Part shown: in pieces, positions 26,346 through 34,699 of the stretch
How the letters are laid out: every line of letters starts with the position of its first letter
Numbering within the stretch: the stretch's first letter is position 1
From: Myxococcaceae bacterium
Lineage (GTDB): Bacteria; Myxococcota; Myxococcia; Myxococcales; Myxococcaceae
Assembly: GCA_016793095.1 (NCBI GenBank)
Contig: JAEUJQ010000034.1
Location: 47,814 to 111,813, forward strand
Length of the DNA: 64,000 bases
Direction: 5' to 3'
Made by a program: the position numbers and the translations under genes
The notes under the pieces: generated by a model
Seen by the model: the letters and a program-made list of their open reading frames with translations, nothing else
What the model was told of the DNA's origin: nothing
Databases searched by the model: none

Positions 26346-27068
26346 ATGGACCGCAGCGAGCTGCACGTCGGCCGGCTCATCGCCCTCGTCGGCATCGTGA
26401 TCGCGTCGGTGCTGCTGTGGGACTCCGCGGTGCTCACCCCCTTCAAGCTGCTGGCGGTGATGGGGCACGAGACGGGCCACGCGCTGGCGGCGAAGCTGGT
26501 GGGCGGCGAGGTGAACCAGGTCACCGTGCGGCTCAACCAGTCGGGCGAGTGTCTGTCGTCGATCCCGCAGGGCTTCTTCGCGAAGGTGCTGGTGTACTCG
26601 GGAGGTTACGTCGGGAGCGCGATCATCGCCGTGGCGTTGCTGGTGCTGACGTACCGCTTCAACGCGCGCCGCTTCATGCTCGGCGCGGCCGCGGTGTGGC
26701 TGCTCGTGATGGCGCTCTTCTACGGCCGCGATCTCTTCACGCTGGGGTTCTGCATCGGCATGGCCGTGCTCTTCGCGGCTGGCGCGCGGTGGCTTCCGCT
26801 CGAGTTCGTCGGCGGGCTGAACCTCTTCATCGCCACCTTCACTGCGCTCTACGCGGCGATGGACCTCAAGGACGATCTCTGGACCCGCGAGGTGCGGGCG
26901 ATGAGCGACGCGCAGCTGCTCGCGAACGTCACCATCGTGCCCGCCATCGTCTGGGCCCTGCTGTGGACGCTGCTGAGCGTCGCGATCCTCGCGCTCGGCG
27001 GCTGGTTCGCGCTCAGGGAACGGAAGGCGCCGGCGCCGACGCCGAAGGCCCTGACGACTCCGGCGTGA
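26346..27068 (+). CDS. M50B-like membrane metallopeptidase
   Basis: This is a 240-residue protein with about six transmembrane helices. It contains HETGHALAA (about residues 41-49), the zinc-binding HExxH of site-2-protease-like M50 peptidases, early in the protein and close to a membrane segment. The downstream ligand motif is not obvious, so catalytic activity is likely but not certain. It lies 46 bp after the MBL-fold gene. Its 3' end overlaps the convergent gene's 3' end by 56 bp. Confidence 0.78.
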   Translation: MDRSELHVGRLIALVGIVIASVLLWDSAVLTPFKLLAVMGHETGHALAAKLVGGEVNQVTVRLNQSGECLSSIPQGFFAKVLVYSGGYVGSAIIAVALLVLTYRFNARRFMLGAAAVWLLVMALFYGRDLFTLGFCIGMAVLFAAGARWLPLEFVGGLNLFIATFTALYAAMDLKDDLWTREVRAMSDAQLLANVTIVPAIVWALLWTLLSVAILALGGWFALRERKAPAPTPKALTTPA

Positions 27069-27771
27069 GCTCGGTCGTCTTCGTCAGCTCGGCGACGACG
27101 CGCTGACACGCCCAGGCAGCGCCGAGGAAGAGCAGGGAGCCGAACAGCCCGATGAGCTCTCCCGCCGACGAGCCGGTCTTCCCCTCGAGGCGCGCGCCGA
27201 CGTTGGTGACGATGTTCGCGCCGATCCACAGCGCCTGCCACTGGCCCACCGCGCTGGCCGCCGTGGACGTCGTCGAGATCTGCTTCGCGATCGCGTACGG
27301 GCGCACGAGGTTGACGAAGGGAATGAAGAAGCTGCCCACGGCCGCCGCGGGCGTCGTGTCGAGCGGGGCGCCGCCGGCCTTCGCGTGTCGCACCAGCAGG
27401 TGGAACCAGCGGCAGAAGAGCACCACGCCAGTGATGAAGACGCCGAGGTAGAGGATCCCGGAGCACCCCAGCGCCACCACCTGAGGCACGGCGCCGGGGT
27501 CTTCGCTGCCCTCGGCGGGCACCCCGAAGCTGAGCAGGCTGACCACGAGGCCCAGGCCCGCGGTCGCCCAGACGAACGGCATCGCCAACCGCGCCCGCCC
27601 CGCCAGCGACGGCAGGCCCACCGCCTCTCGCGCACGGCAAGCGGCGCAGAGTCGAAGCTCGCCGAGCAGGGTCAGGCACTCGCCGCAGCCGAACACCCCG
27701 CAGCGCTCGCAGACGCCGGTCGCGGCCCGCTCAGGGTGGGTCGCGCAGAGGGAGCCGTTCTCGCTGCTCAT
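27013..27771 (-). CDS. DUF4328 membrane protein with N-terminal zinc finger
   Basis: This is a 252-residue protein. Residues about 8-47 hold a B-box-like zinc-binding segment (C/H ligands in CATHPERAATGVCERCG, then FGCGECL and CAAC). Four transmembrane helices follow with the DUF4328 pattern (VLFCRWFHLLVRHAKA, FFIPFVNLVRPYAIAKQI). The role is unknown. DUF4328 proteins are common in Myxococcota and Actinobacteria. The last 18 codons overlap the convergent M50-like gene. It starts eight bases from the stop of the cNMP-binding gene on the same strand. Confidence 0.8.
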   Translation of the reverse strand: MSSENGSLCATHPERAATGVCERCGVFGCGECLTLLGELRLCAACRAREAVGLPSLAGRARLAMPFVWATAGLGLVVSLLSFGVPAEGSEDPGAVPQVVALGCSGILYLGVFITGVVLFCRWFHLLVRHAKAGGAPLDTTPAAAVGSFFIPFVNLVRPYAIAKQISTTSTAASAVGQWQALWIGANIVTNVGARLEGKTGSSAGELIGLFGSLLFLGAAWACQRVVAELTKTTELTPESSGPSASAPAPSVP

Positions 27772-27779
27772 CGACGACG

Positions 27780-28832
27780 TCAGAGCCCCGGCACGCCGAC
27801 CGCGCCGCAGAAGACGGTCTTGTCGAGGGCCCGGGCGAACGCCGGCAGCCGCTGAGGCAGGGTGCGCAGGGCGGGGTAGTCGTGCAGCAGCTCGTTCAAG
27901 TCCTTGTGTGACAGCACCGCGAGCGTGGCGAACTCCGGCGAGAGCACGCGCAGCCGCCCCGGAACGCCCGTCATCGCGGCCGTCACCGCGAGGAACTGGC
28001 CGGGGGTCACCTCGAACGAGCGCGGCTGCTCACCGGGCCGGGCGCGCTCCTCGAGCACCAGGGAACCATGCGTCACCACCGCCACCAGGTTCGTCACCTC
28101 GCCGGGCGCCATCAGCTGCTCGTTCGCCTGCAGCGTGCGGTTGCGGAAGCGGCCGATGAGGCGCGCGCGGGCGATCGAGTCGATGTCGTTGAAGAGGCGC
28201 GAGGCCATGAAGCTCTCGAGCAGGCGCTCGCGGTGCATCTGCAGCACGCGCTCGTGCAGCACGTCGTCCGAGTCGAGCAGCTCCTGCAGCCGCTCGCCCG
28301 ACACCTCGATCAGCACGCAGTCACCGATGGCGCGGCTCGAGGCCGCCCGCAGCTGCGCCGAGAAGAGGCCGAACAGCCCCAGCGACTCACCGCGGTTCGC
28401 GTGGCGCAGCGCCACCTCACGCCCGTCCTTCTGGCGCAGGAGCTCGATGGTGCCCTCGACGACGACATAGAAGCTGCGCGCCTCGTCGCCCTCGAGGAAG
28501 AGGAACTCGCCGTCAGGGATCTCGAGCTGCTTCGCGCCCTGCGCGAGCGCTTCGATGGACTCCACCGGGAGATCCTTGAAGAGGCGCACCTGCGAGAGCG
28601 CGAAGATCGCGACCTCGGGATCCGCGTCGATCTCGGTGAAGATGGGCAGATCGTCAGGCATCTCGAGCGGCGAGGTGCTGGGCTCCTGATCAGCGGTCGG
28701 CCGCGTCTGCCGCTCGACCTCCTGCATCACGTCGTACGGGATGAGCGACGGCTTCAGCACCGGCGGCTGCACTGGCATCGCGACGCGCGTCCGCACTTCA
28801 CGGGGGGCGAGCGGCGGGAGGTGGTCGGCCAT
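27780..28832 (-). CDS. Double cyclic-nucleotide-binding domain protein
   Basis: This is a 350-residue soluble protein with an N-terminal low-complexity region (about 1-75). Two cNMP-binding domains follow (about 80-200 and 205-330) and no helix-turn-helix. The first has the phosphate-binding-like loop (RGESLGLFGLF) but lacks the canonical FGE-x-A-L-x-RA pattern. The second is more diverged. It is therefore an effector-binding or scaffold protein rather than a Crp transcription factor. The ATG at 28832 is supported by GAGGA. The frame is open further upstream on this strand but that part overlaps the mobA gene. An inverted repeat lies 47 bp before the start. Confidence 0.82.
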   Translation of the reverse strand: MADHLPPLAPREVRTRVAMPVQPPVLKPSLIPYDVMQEVERQTRPTADQEPSTSPLEMPDDLPIFTEIDADPEVAIFALSQVRLFKDLPVESIEALAQGAKQLEIPDGEFLFLEGDEARSFYVVVEGTIELLRQKDGREVALRHANRGESLGLFGLFSAQLRAASSRAIGDCVLIEVSGERLQELLDSDDVLHERVLQMHRERLLESFMASRLFNDIDSIARARLIGRFRNRTLQANEQLMAPGEVTNLVAVVTHGSLVLEERARPGEQPRSFEVTPGQFLAVTAAMTGVPGRLRVLSPEFATLAVLSHKDLNELLHDYPALRTLPQRLPAFARALDKTVFCGAVGVPGL

Positions 28833-28878
28833 GTGCTTCCTCAGGGGAAGGAGGGTGAACGACGGTGGGGAGGTGTAC

Positions 28879-28895
28879 GGAAGTCGCGGACTTCC
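28879..28895. promoter_or_regulatory. Perfect inverted repeat between divergent genes
   Basis: GGAAGTC and GACTTCC form a perfect 7-bp dyad with a GCG spacer. It lies in the 109-bp divergent gap between the cNMP-binding gene and mobA. The position and perfect symmetry suggest an operator for a dimeric regulator. It does not match the Crp consensus TGTGA-N6-TCACA. Confidence 0.35.
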
Positions 28896-28941
28896 CGTCA
28901 AGGTGGGCCTGAACGATTTCTGATTCCAGGGGGTTGGGTTC

Positions 28942-29505
28942 ATGATGGGGGGGATGGACGCGGTCTCACTGGCCATCATCGCGGGAGGCCTCGGCCGGCG
29001 GCTGGGAGGCCGGGTCAAAGCCCACCTCGAGGTGGAAGGGGAGACCGTGCTCACCCGCCTGCTCCGGCTGGCGCGACCAGGCGAGAGCGTCGTGGTGGTG
29101 ACCCAGCGGCCAGACGCGTTCCCGGGGCTGCGCTGTGTCCCGGACGTCGAGGCGGGGCGGGGCGCTCCGGGCGGGGTCGTCACCGCGCTGCTCACGGTCG
29201 CGACACCGTGGGTCCTCGTCGTGGCCTCCGACATGCCGGCCCTGGAGGCGCGCCATCGCGAGCTGCTGGAAGCGGCAGCGCGGGACGACGTCGAGGTGGT
29301 CGCAGCGACCCGTGACGGTCGCCTCGAGCCGCTGTTCGCGCTCTACCGGACCAACCTCGGCGCACGGTGGCGCGCGACGCTGAAAGACGAGCCCTCGCTC
29401 CGTTCGCTGATCAGCTCGGTGCCTCACGCCACCGTCGCGCTCGAGCCGGGTGCGCTCGACAGCCTCAATACGCCGGACGATCTGGCGCGGCATCACGCAC
29501 GCTGA
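28942..29505 (+). CDS. mobA: Molybdenum cofactor guanylyltransferase
   Basis: This 187-residue nucleotidyltransferase attaches GMP to molybdopterin to make the dinucleotide cofactor. The N-terminal nucleotide-binding loop is IIAGGLGRRLGG. It normally ends in K for substrate contact, and VKAHLEVEG follows. The Mg-binding segment is VVASDMP, and LNTPDDL near the C-terminus is typical of MobA. The protein is slightly short for the family (about 190-200). The start has AGGGGG eight bases upstream. An in-frame ATG four codons later is an alternative. Its presence implies molybdoenzymes elsewhere in the genome, none of which lies in this window. Confidence 0.86.
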   Translation: MMGGMDAVSLAIIAGGLGRRLGGRVKAHLEVEGETVLTRLLRLARPGESVVVVTQRPDAFPGLRCVPDVEAGRGAPGGVVTALLTVATPWVLVVASDMPALEARHRELLEAAARDDVEVVAATRDGRLEPLFALYRTNLGARWRATLKDEPSLRSLISSVPHATVALEPGALDSLNTPDDLARHHAR

Positions 29506-29570
29506 TCGGCGAGGGCGGTCGGAAAGTTCTCGGACCCTGCGGCCTTCTGCTACTTTGCCAGCCCAGCCCC

Positions 29571-30104
29571 ATGGCAAAGACGTTCGAGAAGGCCGTCACC
29601 GGCTTCAACCACAACATCAAACACAAGGGGAAGGTGTACCACGTCCAGACCGAGGACTCGGGCGTGAACAACCCCCACATCATCACGCACCTGTTCGTGG
29701 GCGGGAACATCCTCGCGACGAAGAAGGGCTCGTACGTCAACATCGTGAAGGCGCCGAACCTCGCCGAGCTCGTCCGCGAGCTGATGGAGGAGCAGCACAA
29801 GGAGATGCTGCGGAACCTCATCAACGGGACCTACGACAACATCAACAACGCCTCGGCCACGTCGTACCAGCCGGGCGAGATCCACACGCAGCCGAAGAAG
29901 CCCGTCGAGCCCGAGATGCCCCTCATCGAGGCCCAGCTCGCGCCCAAGGAGCTGCCCCCCGAGGTCCTCGCCGCCCGCAACCTCAAGGAAGCGCCGAAGG
30001 AGAACAACGTCGGAGTCGAGACGCTCTTCGGTGAAGATCTCATCAGCGAGAAGAGTCTCGACGAGGTGATCTTGAGCTACCTCGCTGGAGAAGGCGGGAA
30101 CTGA
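29571..30104 (+). CDS. Conserved hypothetical protein
   Basis: This is a 177-residue soluble protein. The first 90 residues are compact and beta-rich (GKVYHVQTEDSG, ITHLFVGGNILATKKGSYVNI), followed by a helix and then a Pro/Glu-rich tail ending in an acidic helix (SEKSLDEVILSYLAGE). No signal peptide or catalytic motif is visible. I associate this type of protein with Myxococcota but cannot assign a role. It ends two bases before the lytic transglycosylase start, so the two are probably co-transcribed. The ATG follows a pyrimidine-rich leader with no ribosome site. Confidence 0.72.
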   Translation: MAKTFEKAVTGFNHNIKHKGKVYHVQTEDSGVNNPHIITHLFVGGNILATKKGSYVNIVKAPNLAELVRELMEEQHKEMLRNLINGTYDNINNASATSYQPGEIHTQPKKPVEPEMPLIEAQLAPKELPPEVLAARNLKEAPKENNVGVETLFGEDLISEKSLDEVILSYLAGEGGN

Positions 30105-30106
30105 CC

Positions 30107-31117
30107 ATGACGGTGGTGCTGGTGGTGCCCCTGCTCGCGCTCGCGGCGGTGGACGGCTCCGTTCCCGACGCGGGCGGAGCGCCTGCCGATGGCGGGCCAG
30201 CCCGGGTGGATGGGGGCACGTGGGACGGCGGGTTCTCGGCCGCCGTGCCCGCCTCGTGGACGCTCTCGGCGAAGCTCGCCAGCGGCTCGCCCGCCCGCGC
30301 CGCGCTGGTGAAGGATCTCACCGCGAAGGGGGGCGGCGTCGGTGAGACCCCCCTCTCGGCTGAAGAGGCCCAGGCCCTGCTCGACGACCCGCGGGCGCAG
30401 CTCGTCTACGGCGACAAGACGGTGTCGATCGTCGCGCCCTCGATGGTGAGCCGTCACCGGCAGGAGCACCTCGATCTGATGGCGCTCTTCCTCAAACCCG
30501 AGCGCGTCGAGGCAGGGCGCGCGTTCGTGAAGGCGCACGCCGCGAAGCTCGAGGAGGTCGAGAAGAAGACCGGGGTCGATCGCAACGTCATCGTCGGCAT
30601 CCTCATGTGGGAGTCGAAGCTGGGCACCATCACGGGCGACTACCGCGCGTTCAACGTGTTCACCTCGCAAGCCTTCTTCATCGACGAGGCGAGCGCGGTG
30701 GCGCTGTCGAAGGCCGACGAGAAGAAGAAGGCGAGCCCCGCGGCTCAGGCGCGGCGCGTGGAGTCCATTCGCAACCGCGCGCGGGCGAACCTGCTGGCGC
30801 TGCTGCGGCAATGCAAGACGCGAGGCATCGACGCCCTCGAGGTGAAGGGTAGCTGGGCCGGCGCGCTGGGCTTCCCACAGTTCATGCCCGCGTCGCTGCG
30901 CTGGGCTGACGACGGCAACGGCGACGGGCAGATCGATCTCTTCGACATGGACGACTCGATCGCCTCCATCGGGCGCTACCTTCAGGCGCACGGCTTCAAG
31001 GACGACCGCACGAAGGCGGTGTGGGGCTACAACCACGAGGACGCGTACGTGCAGGGCGTGCTCGCCTTCGCCGACGCGCTCAAGCCCGCGCCCGACGCCG
31101 GCTCGGCGGGGCGCTGA
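30107..31117 (+). CDS. MltB-like lytic murein transglycosylase
   Basis: This 336-residue exported enzyme cleaves the beta-1,4 bond between MurNAc and GlcNAc to give 1,6-anhydro ends. A short signal peptide is followed by an Asp/Gly/Ala linker and a transglycosylase domain (about residues 105-325). The catalytic Glu is in LMWESKLG near residue 170. The SLT_2/MltB signature GSWAGALGFPQFMPAS and the EF-hand-like DGNGDGQIDL, as in the E. coli Slt35 calcium loop, are present. The N-terminus is not a lipoprotein signal, unlike E. coli MltB. It follows the 29571 gene by two bases. Confidence 0.9.
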   Translation: MTVVLVVPLLALAAVDGSVPDAGGAPADGGPARVDGGTWDGGFSAAVPASWTLSAKLASGSPARAALVKDLTAKGGGVGETPLSAEEAQALLDDPRAQLVYGDKTVSIVAPSMVSRHRQEHLDLMALFLKPERVEAGRAFVKAHAAKLEEVEKKTGVDRNVIVGILMWESKLGTITGDYRAFNVFTSQAFFIDEASAVALSKADEKKKASPAAQARRVESIRNRARANLLALLRQCKTRGIDALEVKGSWAGALGFPQFMPASLRWADDGNGDGQIDLFDMDDSIASIGRYLQAHGFKDDRTKAVWGYNHEDAYVQGVLAFADALKPAPDAGSAGR

Positions 31118-31153
31118 GGCTGAGGCCGTCGCTTGATCGTCATCACGACGCGA

Positions 31154-31188
31154 GCTCGACGGGCTTGAACGGAAGCCCCTCGTCGAGC
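31154..31188 (+). terminator. Strong hairpin after the transglycosylase gene
   Basis: An 8-bp stem (GCTCGACG / CGTCGAGC) continues into a 5-bp stem (GGCTT / AAGCC) around a GAACGG loop, with a three-base bulge on the 3' side. It lies 37 bp after the transglycosylase stop and 34 bp before the next start. There is no T-tract, but in GC-rich genomes such hairpins can still end or stabilise transcripts. Confidence 0.45.
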
Positions 31189-31221
31189 CATGCATGGGTG
31201 GGCCGTCGCCCAGGAGGTCCC

Positions 31222-32334
31222 ATGCGATCGCTTCAGTCCGTCCTTGCTCTCCTCACCGCAGCCCTCTCCGTCGTCGTCATCGTCGCTTCCTGTGGTCGAC
31301 CGGTCGTCTGCACCGACGATGCGCTCATCTGCCCGGACGGCACCGCGGTGGGCCGCACCGGGCCGCGGTGCGAGTTCGTGTGCCCCGATGGTGGGGTCGC
31401 CTGTCCTGCCGATGCCTTCCAGTGCCCTGACGGGACGTTCGTCGGCCGCACCGGGCCGCGCTGTGAGTTCGTCTGTCCCAGCGATGGCGGCCTGAGCGAC
31501 GGCGGGCACGTCTGCCCGCAGGATGCCTTCCGGTGTCCTGACGGCACCTTCGTCGGTCGTCGCGGCCCGCGGTGTGAGTTCGCTCCGTGCCCCGGAGACG
31601 GCGGCGTCATCGGGTGTACGAAAGACGCGTTCCGCTGCCCCGATGGGACCGTCGTCGGTCGCACCGGCCCGGCCTGCGAGTTCGTCTGTCCCGGTGTGCG
31701 TGACGGCGGCGCCTGTCCTCCCGTCGTGTGCACGCTGTACTGCCCCTTCGGCTTCGTGCGCGATCCGTCCACCGGCTGTGAGTCGTGTTCGTGCAACCCG
31801 CCTCCTTCGGACGGCGGCGTCTGCACCGATGACGCCTTCCAGTGCCCCGATGGCACCTGGGTCGGGCGAACCGGCCCGCGCTGCGAGTTCGTCTGCCCGG
31901 TCGACGCAGGCGTTCGTGACGCGGGCGTGGCGTGCGCACAGGACGCGTTCCAGTGTCCCGATGGCACCTGGGTTGGCCGCACAGGGCCGCGCTGTGAGTT
32001 CGTCTGCCCGCCGACGCGAGACGCCGGCGCCTGTCCTCCAGTCGTCTGCACGCTCGCGTGTCAGTACGGCTTCGCGAGGGATCCGCTGACCGGCTGCGAG
32101 GTCTGTGCGTGCAATCCTCCGCCGAGACCTGACGGCGGGCTCCCGTGCTTCCGCGGAGGGTGCTCGGGCCAGCTCTGCGCCGATCAGCCGCTGGGGAGCA
32201 CGTGCGAGTGGCGCACCGAATACGGCTGCTATCGCACCGCGACGTGCGAGCGGCAGGCGGGCGGGCAGTGCGGGTGGACGCAGACTCCCGCGTTGCTCGC
32301 GTGTCTCGCGGCCGCGCGTGACGCCGGGCCCTGA
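31222..32334 (+). CDS. Cys-rich repeat lipoprotein with eight-cysteine-cluster C-terminus
   Basis: This is a 370-residue predicted lipoprotein with lipobox VASC and AGGAGG four bases before the ATG. It contains six copies of a roughly 25-residue module with the core CPDGTxVGRTGPRCEF (about residues 30-56, 60-86, 96-122, 131-156, 200-225 and 236-262). Two antistasin-like Cys modules (CPPVVCTLxC, GFxRDPxTGCExCxCNP) are interleaved at about 164-193 and 270-298. The C-terminal 60 residues (CFRGGCSGQLC, YGCYRTATCERQ, GQCGWT) match the eight-cysteine-cluster domain. Short DGG/DAG spacers separate modules. It is likely a surface-exposed, disulphide-rich protein, and protease inhibition or adhesion are possible roles. 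Confidence 0.83.
   Translation: MRSLQSVLALLTAALSVVVIVASCGRPVVCTDDALICPDGTAVGRTGPRCEFVCPDGGVACPADAFQCPDGTFVGRTGPRCEFVCPSDGGLSDGGHVCPQDAFRCPDGTFVGRRGPRCEFAPCPGDGGVIGCTKDAFRCPDGTVVGRTGPACEFVCPGVRDGGACPPVVCTLYCPFGFVRDPSTGCESCSCNPPPSDGGVCTDDAFQCPDGTWVGRTGPRCEFVCPVDAGVRDAGVACAQDAFQCPDGTWVGRTGPRCEFVCPPTRDAGACPPVVCTLACQYGFARDPLTGCEVCACNPPPRPDGGLPCFRGGCSGQLCADQPLGSTCEWRTEYGCYRTATCERQAGGQCGWTQTPALLACLAAARDAGP
31309..32010 (+). repeat. Imperfect module repeats in the eight-cysteine lipoprotein gene
   Basis: Six imperfect copies of a roughly 78-base module encode the CPDGTxVGRTGPRCEF unit. Copies five and six (about 31,820-31,897 and 31,927-32,007) are closest to each other. Two antistasin-like segments are interleaved, suggesting duplication of a larger block made of module plus antistasin segment. 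Confidence 0.7.
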
Positions 32335-32345
32335 CGCTGGTCGCT

Positions 32346-33080
32346 TCAGTCGGTCGAGATGCGGTAACCGCTCCCGGTGTACCGCGCGTGCACCTTCACC
32401 TTCGCGACGGGGACTCCCCGGTGCAGCAGCCGCACCTCGTTGCGCAGCCAGCGCTCGAGGACGCGCGTCGTCCAGAAGGACGGGTCGGTCTCTCCAGCCA
32501 CCTGGGACTGACCAGGGCGCCACACCTGAGCGCCGCCGAACCGCGCTTCCTTGTCGTCCGCGAGCAGCCGGTTCGCCCGGCTCGCGAGGAGCTGGAGCGT
32601 GTGCCCGACCGCTTCGTGGGAGCCTCCCTGGGCCAGCACGATCTCGACCTTCACCGCGATCCACGGCACCTCGCTGTCACCGGTCCGGTCTTCGCCTTCG
32701 ATCTCGAGATCGCCCTCCACGACGAACGGCAGGCGCTGGCGCCAGGTCGCCGAGTCCACCCACAGCACCGCGAAGGCGATGAGCCAGATCACCGCGAAGG
32801 GGGCGAGGTAGCGCGCCTGGGTCGCCGGGTCGCCCTCCATCACGATGACGAGCAGGGCGACGAGCATCAGCAGGCCGGCGAAGGCCAGGCCCCAGAAGCG
32901 CATGGAGCGGAAGAAGCCAGCCGGCGCCCGCCGGGCCCCCTCGAGCTTCTCGGCGCGCCGTCGCAGCGCCTTCTCATGCCGTCTGCCCTCAGTCCTGCTC
33001 CGTCGCTCGACGTCCCTCCGCGCGGCCGCCTGCTGGGCTTCGACCCGTCGCTTCAGCTCCTCCGTCGCGTCATCGCTCAT
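32346..33080 (-). CDS. Membrane protein of unknown function
   Basis: This is a 244-residue protein with a highly charged helical N-terminus rich in Arg, Glu and Ala (about 1-58). Two transmembrane helices (about 62-85 and 92-112) are followed by a soluble C-terminal domain of about 125 residues. No signature motifs are recognised. The ATG at 33080 is preferred because GGGGGA is just upstream. An ATG nine codons earlier lacks one. It converges with the eight-cysteine lipoprotein gene, with stops 11 bases apart. Confidence 0.68.
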   Translation of the reverse strand: MSDDATEELKRRVEAQQAAARRDVERRSRTEGRRHEKALRRRAEKLEGARRAPAGFFRSMRFWGLAFAGLLMLVALLVIVMEGDPATQARYLAPFAVIWLIAFAVLWVDSATWRQRLPFVVEGDLEIEGEDRTGDSEVPWIAVKVEIVLAQGGSHEAVGHTLQLLASRANRLLADDKEARFGGAQVWRPGQSQVAGETDPSFWTTRVLERWLRNEVRLLHRGVPVAKVKVHARYTGSGYRISTD

Positions 33081-33224
33081 CGGTCCCCCAGCGTCGGTGC
33101 CTGCCACGGCTGACGCTCGCGTCGCCGCGCCTGAAGCTGGTGGAGTGTAGACGACGAGCGAGCGCCGTTGGAGGTCGCCGCGCGTTCGGCGCCGGCCGGG
33201 CCTTCAGGGTGCGAGGGCGTCACG

Positions 33225-34655
33225 TCACTGGTTCGGCGTCACCGTCCGGTACACCGTGGCGCCGGAGACGAACAGCCAACCCGAGCCGTTGGCGAGCACG
33301 TGGCTCGGCCCGCCGTTGGCCGTCCACTGCAGGTCCGTGCTCGTGAGCACCAGGCTGCGCGAGGAAGGCGCCGCGAGCGGGATCCGCCACAGGCCCTCCT
33401 GCGTCCCGACCTTCGCGACCGTGAAGAGCTCACCGGCCCGCAGCACGGTGGTGTCGCGCCTGAAGCCAGTGCCCGAGACGAGCGGCGTCGTCGTCGTCGC
33501 GTCGAACGGAACGCGGCCGAGGGTCGCGGTCGAGTTGCCATACTCCACGAAGTAGTAGGCGTCGGGGTCAGCCAACACGAAGCCGCTGTCGAGCACCCCA
33601 CCCGAGAGCACCACCTGGTCCGTCCCGTCCCTCGAGTCGACCGCTCCGAGGGTCTTGAAGGAGTACTGGTTGTCGGTGGTGCCGACGTAGAAGAGGTACG
33701 GCGCGACGGCGGCCAGTCGTGCGTAGTTCAGGTACGACTTCACGAAGGTCGCCGTGCCACCGGCGAGCGGCAGCTTCTTGATGCCGAAGCTCGACACGCC
33801 GTAGCGCGCATTGCCGCCGACGCTGCAGTACGCGAAGGCGCCCATGACGACGAGGTCGGAGCAGCCAGAGTCGAGGCCCGCGATCGTCACCGGCTGGGTC
33901 GCGCTCTGCTCGAGCCGTCGCAAGCCCATCGCCTCGCCCCAGAGCAGCGAGCCGTTCGCGGTCGCCAGGGGTGAGAGCACCACGTTGCTGGCGAGCGGCC
34001 GGACCTGCTTCGTCGAGAGGTCGATCGCTGAGAGATCCCGCGCCGACTGGTTCAGCGACGCGGTGCTGGTGACGTAGAGCTGGGCGCCGATCAGCGCGAC
34101 CGAGTGGACGTACTGCGCCGGCAGCGTCGCCACCGCCTCGATGCACGTCGTCCGCGCCGCGGAGCAGGTCGAGCCTTGTGGACAGGCTCCACAGGTCTGG
34201 CCGTTCACCACGCCGCAGATCGCGCCGGCCTGGCTGCACGCGTCGGCGATGCATTGGCCGGTCGCCGGCTCGCAGCGCTGGGTCCCCGGGCAGGTCACGT
34301 TCGCGCAGAGCGGCTCACACTGGCTCGAGGGGCCGCACTTCTCCCCGGCCCCGCAGCCTCCGCACTGAAGGGTCCCTCCGCAGCCGTCGCTCGCCGTCCC
34401 GCAGAGGCCCATGCAGGTCCGCCGGGTGCAGGTGGGCGCCGGCTGCTGTTGCTGCTGGCCACCGCAGACGTCCAACGCCCGCGAGAGCACGCCCGTCGCG
34501 CTGCACCGGAAGCCGTCCACCCCGTCGCAGAGCGCGCCGCCGCACGAGACCTCCTTCGTGCCAGAGAGCGTCGCCACCTGGCAGACACACTCCGGGAGCG
34601 CAGGGCCACAGCCGAGAAGTCCGAACGTCACCACCACCGCGAGCCAGGTTTTCAT
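33225..34655 (-). CDS. Cys-rich lipoprotein with beta-propeller-like domain
   Basis: This is a 476-residue predicted lipoprotein (lipobox LLGC, acylated Cys at residue 16). Residues about 20-155 are disulphide-rich, with CxxxxC patterns such as CGGCGAGEKCGPSSQCEPLC. The rest forms short repeated strands typical of a beta-propeller or DUF5050-like sensor (ALIGAQLYVTS, GSLLWGEAMGLRRL, AYLFYVG-type segments). A Gln run is at about residues 67-71. It follows the two NHL lipoprotein genes on the same strand with a 44-bp gap and may belong to their operon. Probably outer-membrane anchored, with unknown ligand. Confidence 0.77.
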   Translation of the reverse strand: MKTWLAVVVTFGLLGCGPALPECVCQVATLSGTKEVSCGGALCDGVDGFRCSATGVLSRALDVCGGQQQQQPAPTCTRRTCMGLCGTASDGCGGTLQCGGCGAGEKCGPSSQCEPLCANVTCPGTQRCEPATGQCIADACSQAGAICGVVNGQTCGACPQGSTCSAARTTCIEAVATLPAQYVHSVALIGAQLYVTSTASLNQSARDLSAIDLSTKQVRPLASNVVLSPLATANGSLLWGEAMGLRRLEQSATQPVTIAGLDSGCSDLVVMGAFAYCSVGGNARYGVSSFGIKKLPLAGGTATFVKSYLNYARLAAVAPYLFYVGTTDNQYSFKTLGAVDSRDGTDQVVLSGGVLDSGFVLADPDAYYFVEYGNSTATLGRVPFDATTTTPLVSGTGFRRDTTVLRAGELFTVAKVGTQEGLWRIPLAAPSSRSLVLTSTDLQWTANGGPSHVLANGSGWLFVSGATVYRTVTPNQ

Positions 34656-34699
34656 GGCGCGTGTGTCGGCGGACCCGGGACCGCTGGGACAAATGAGTT

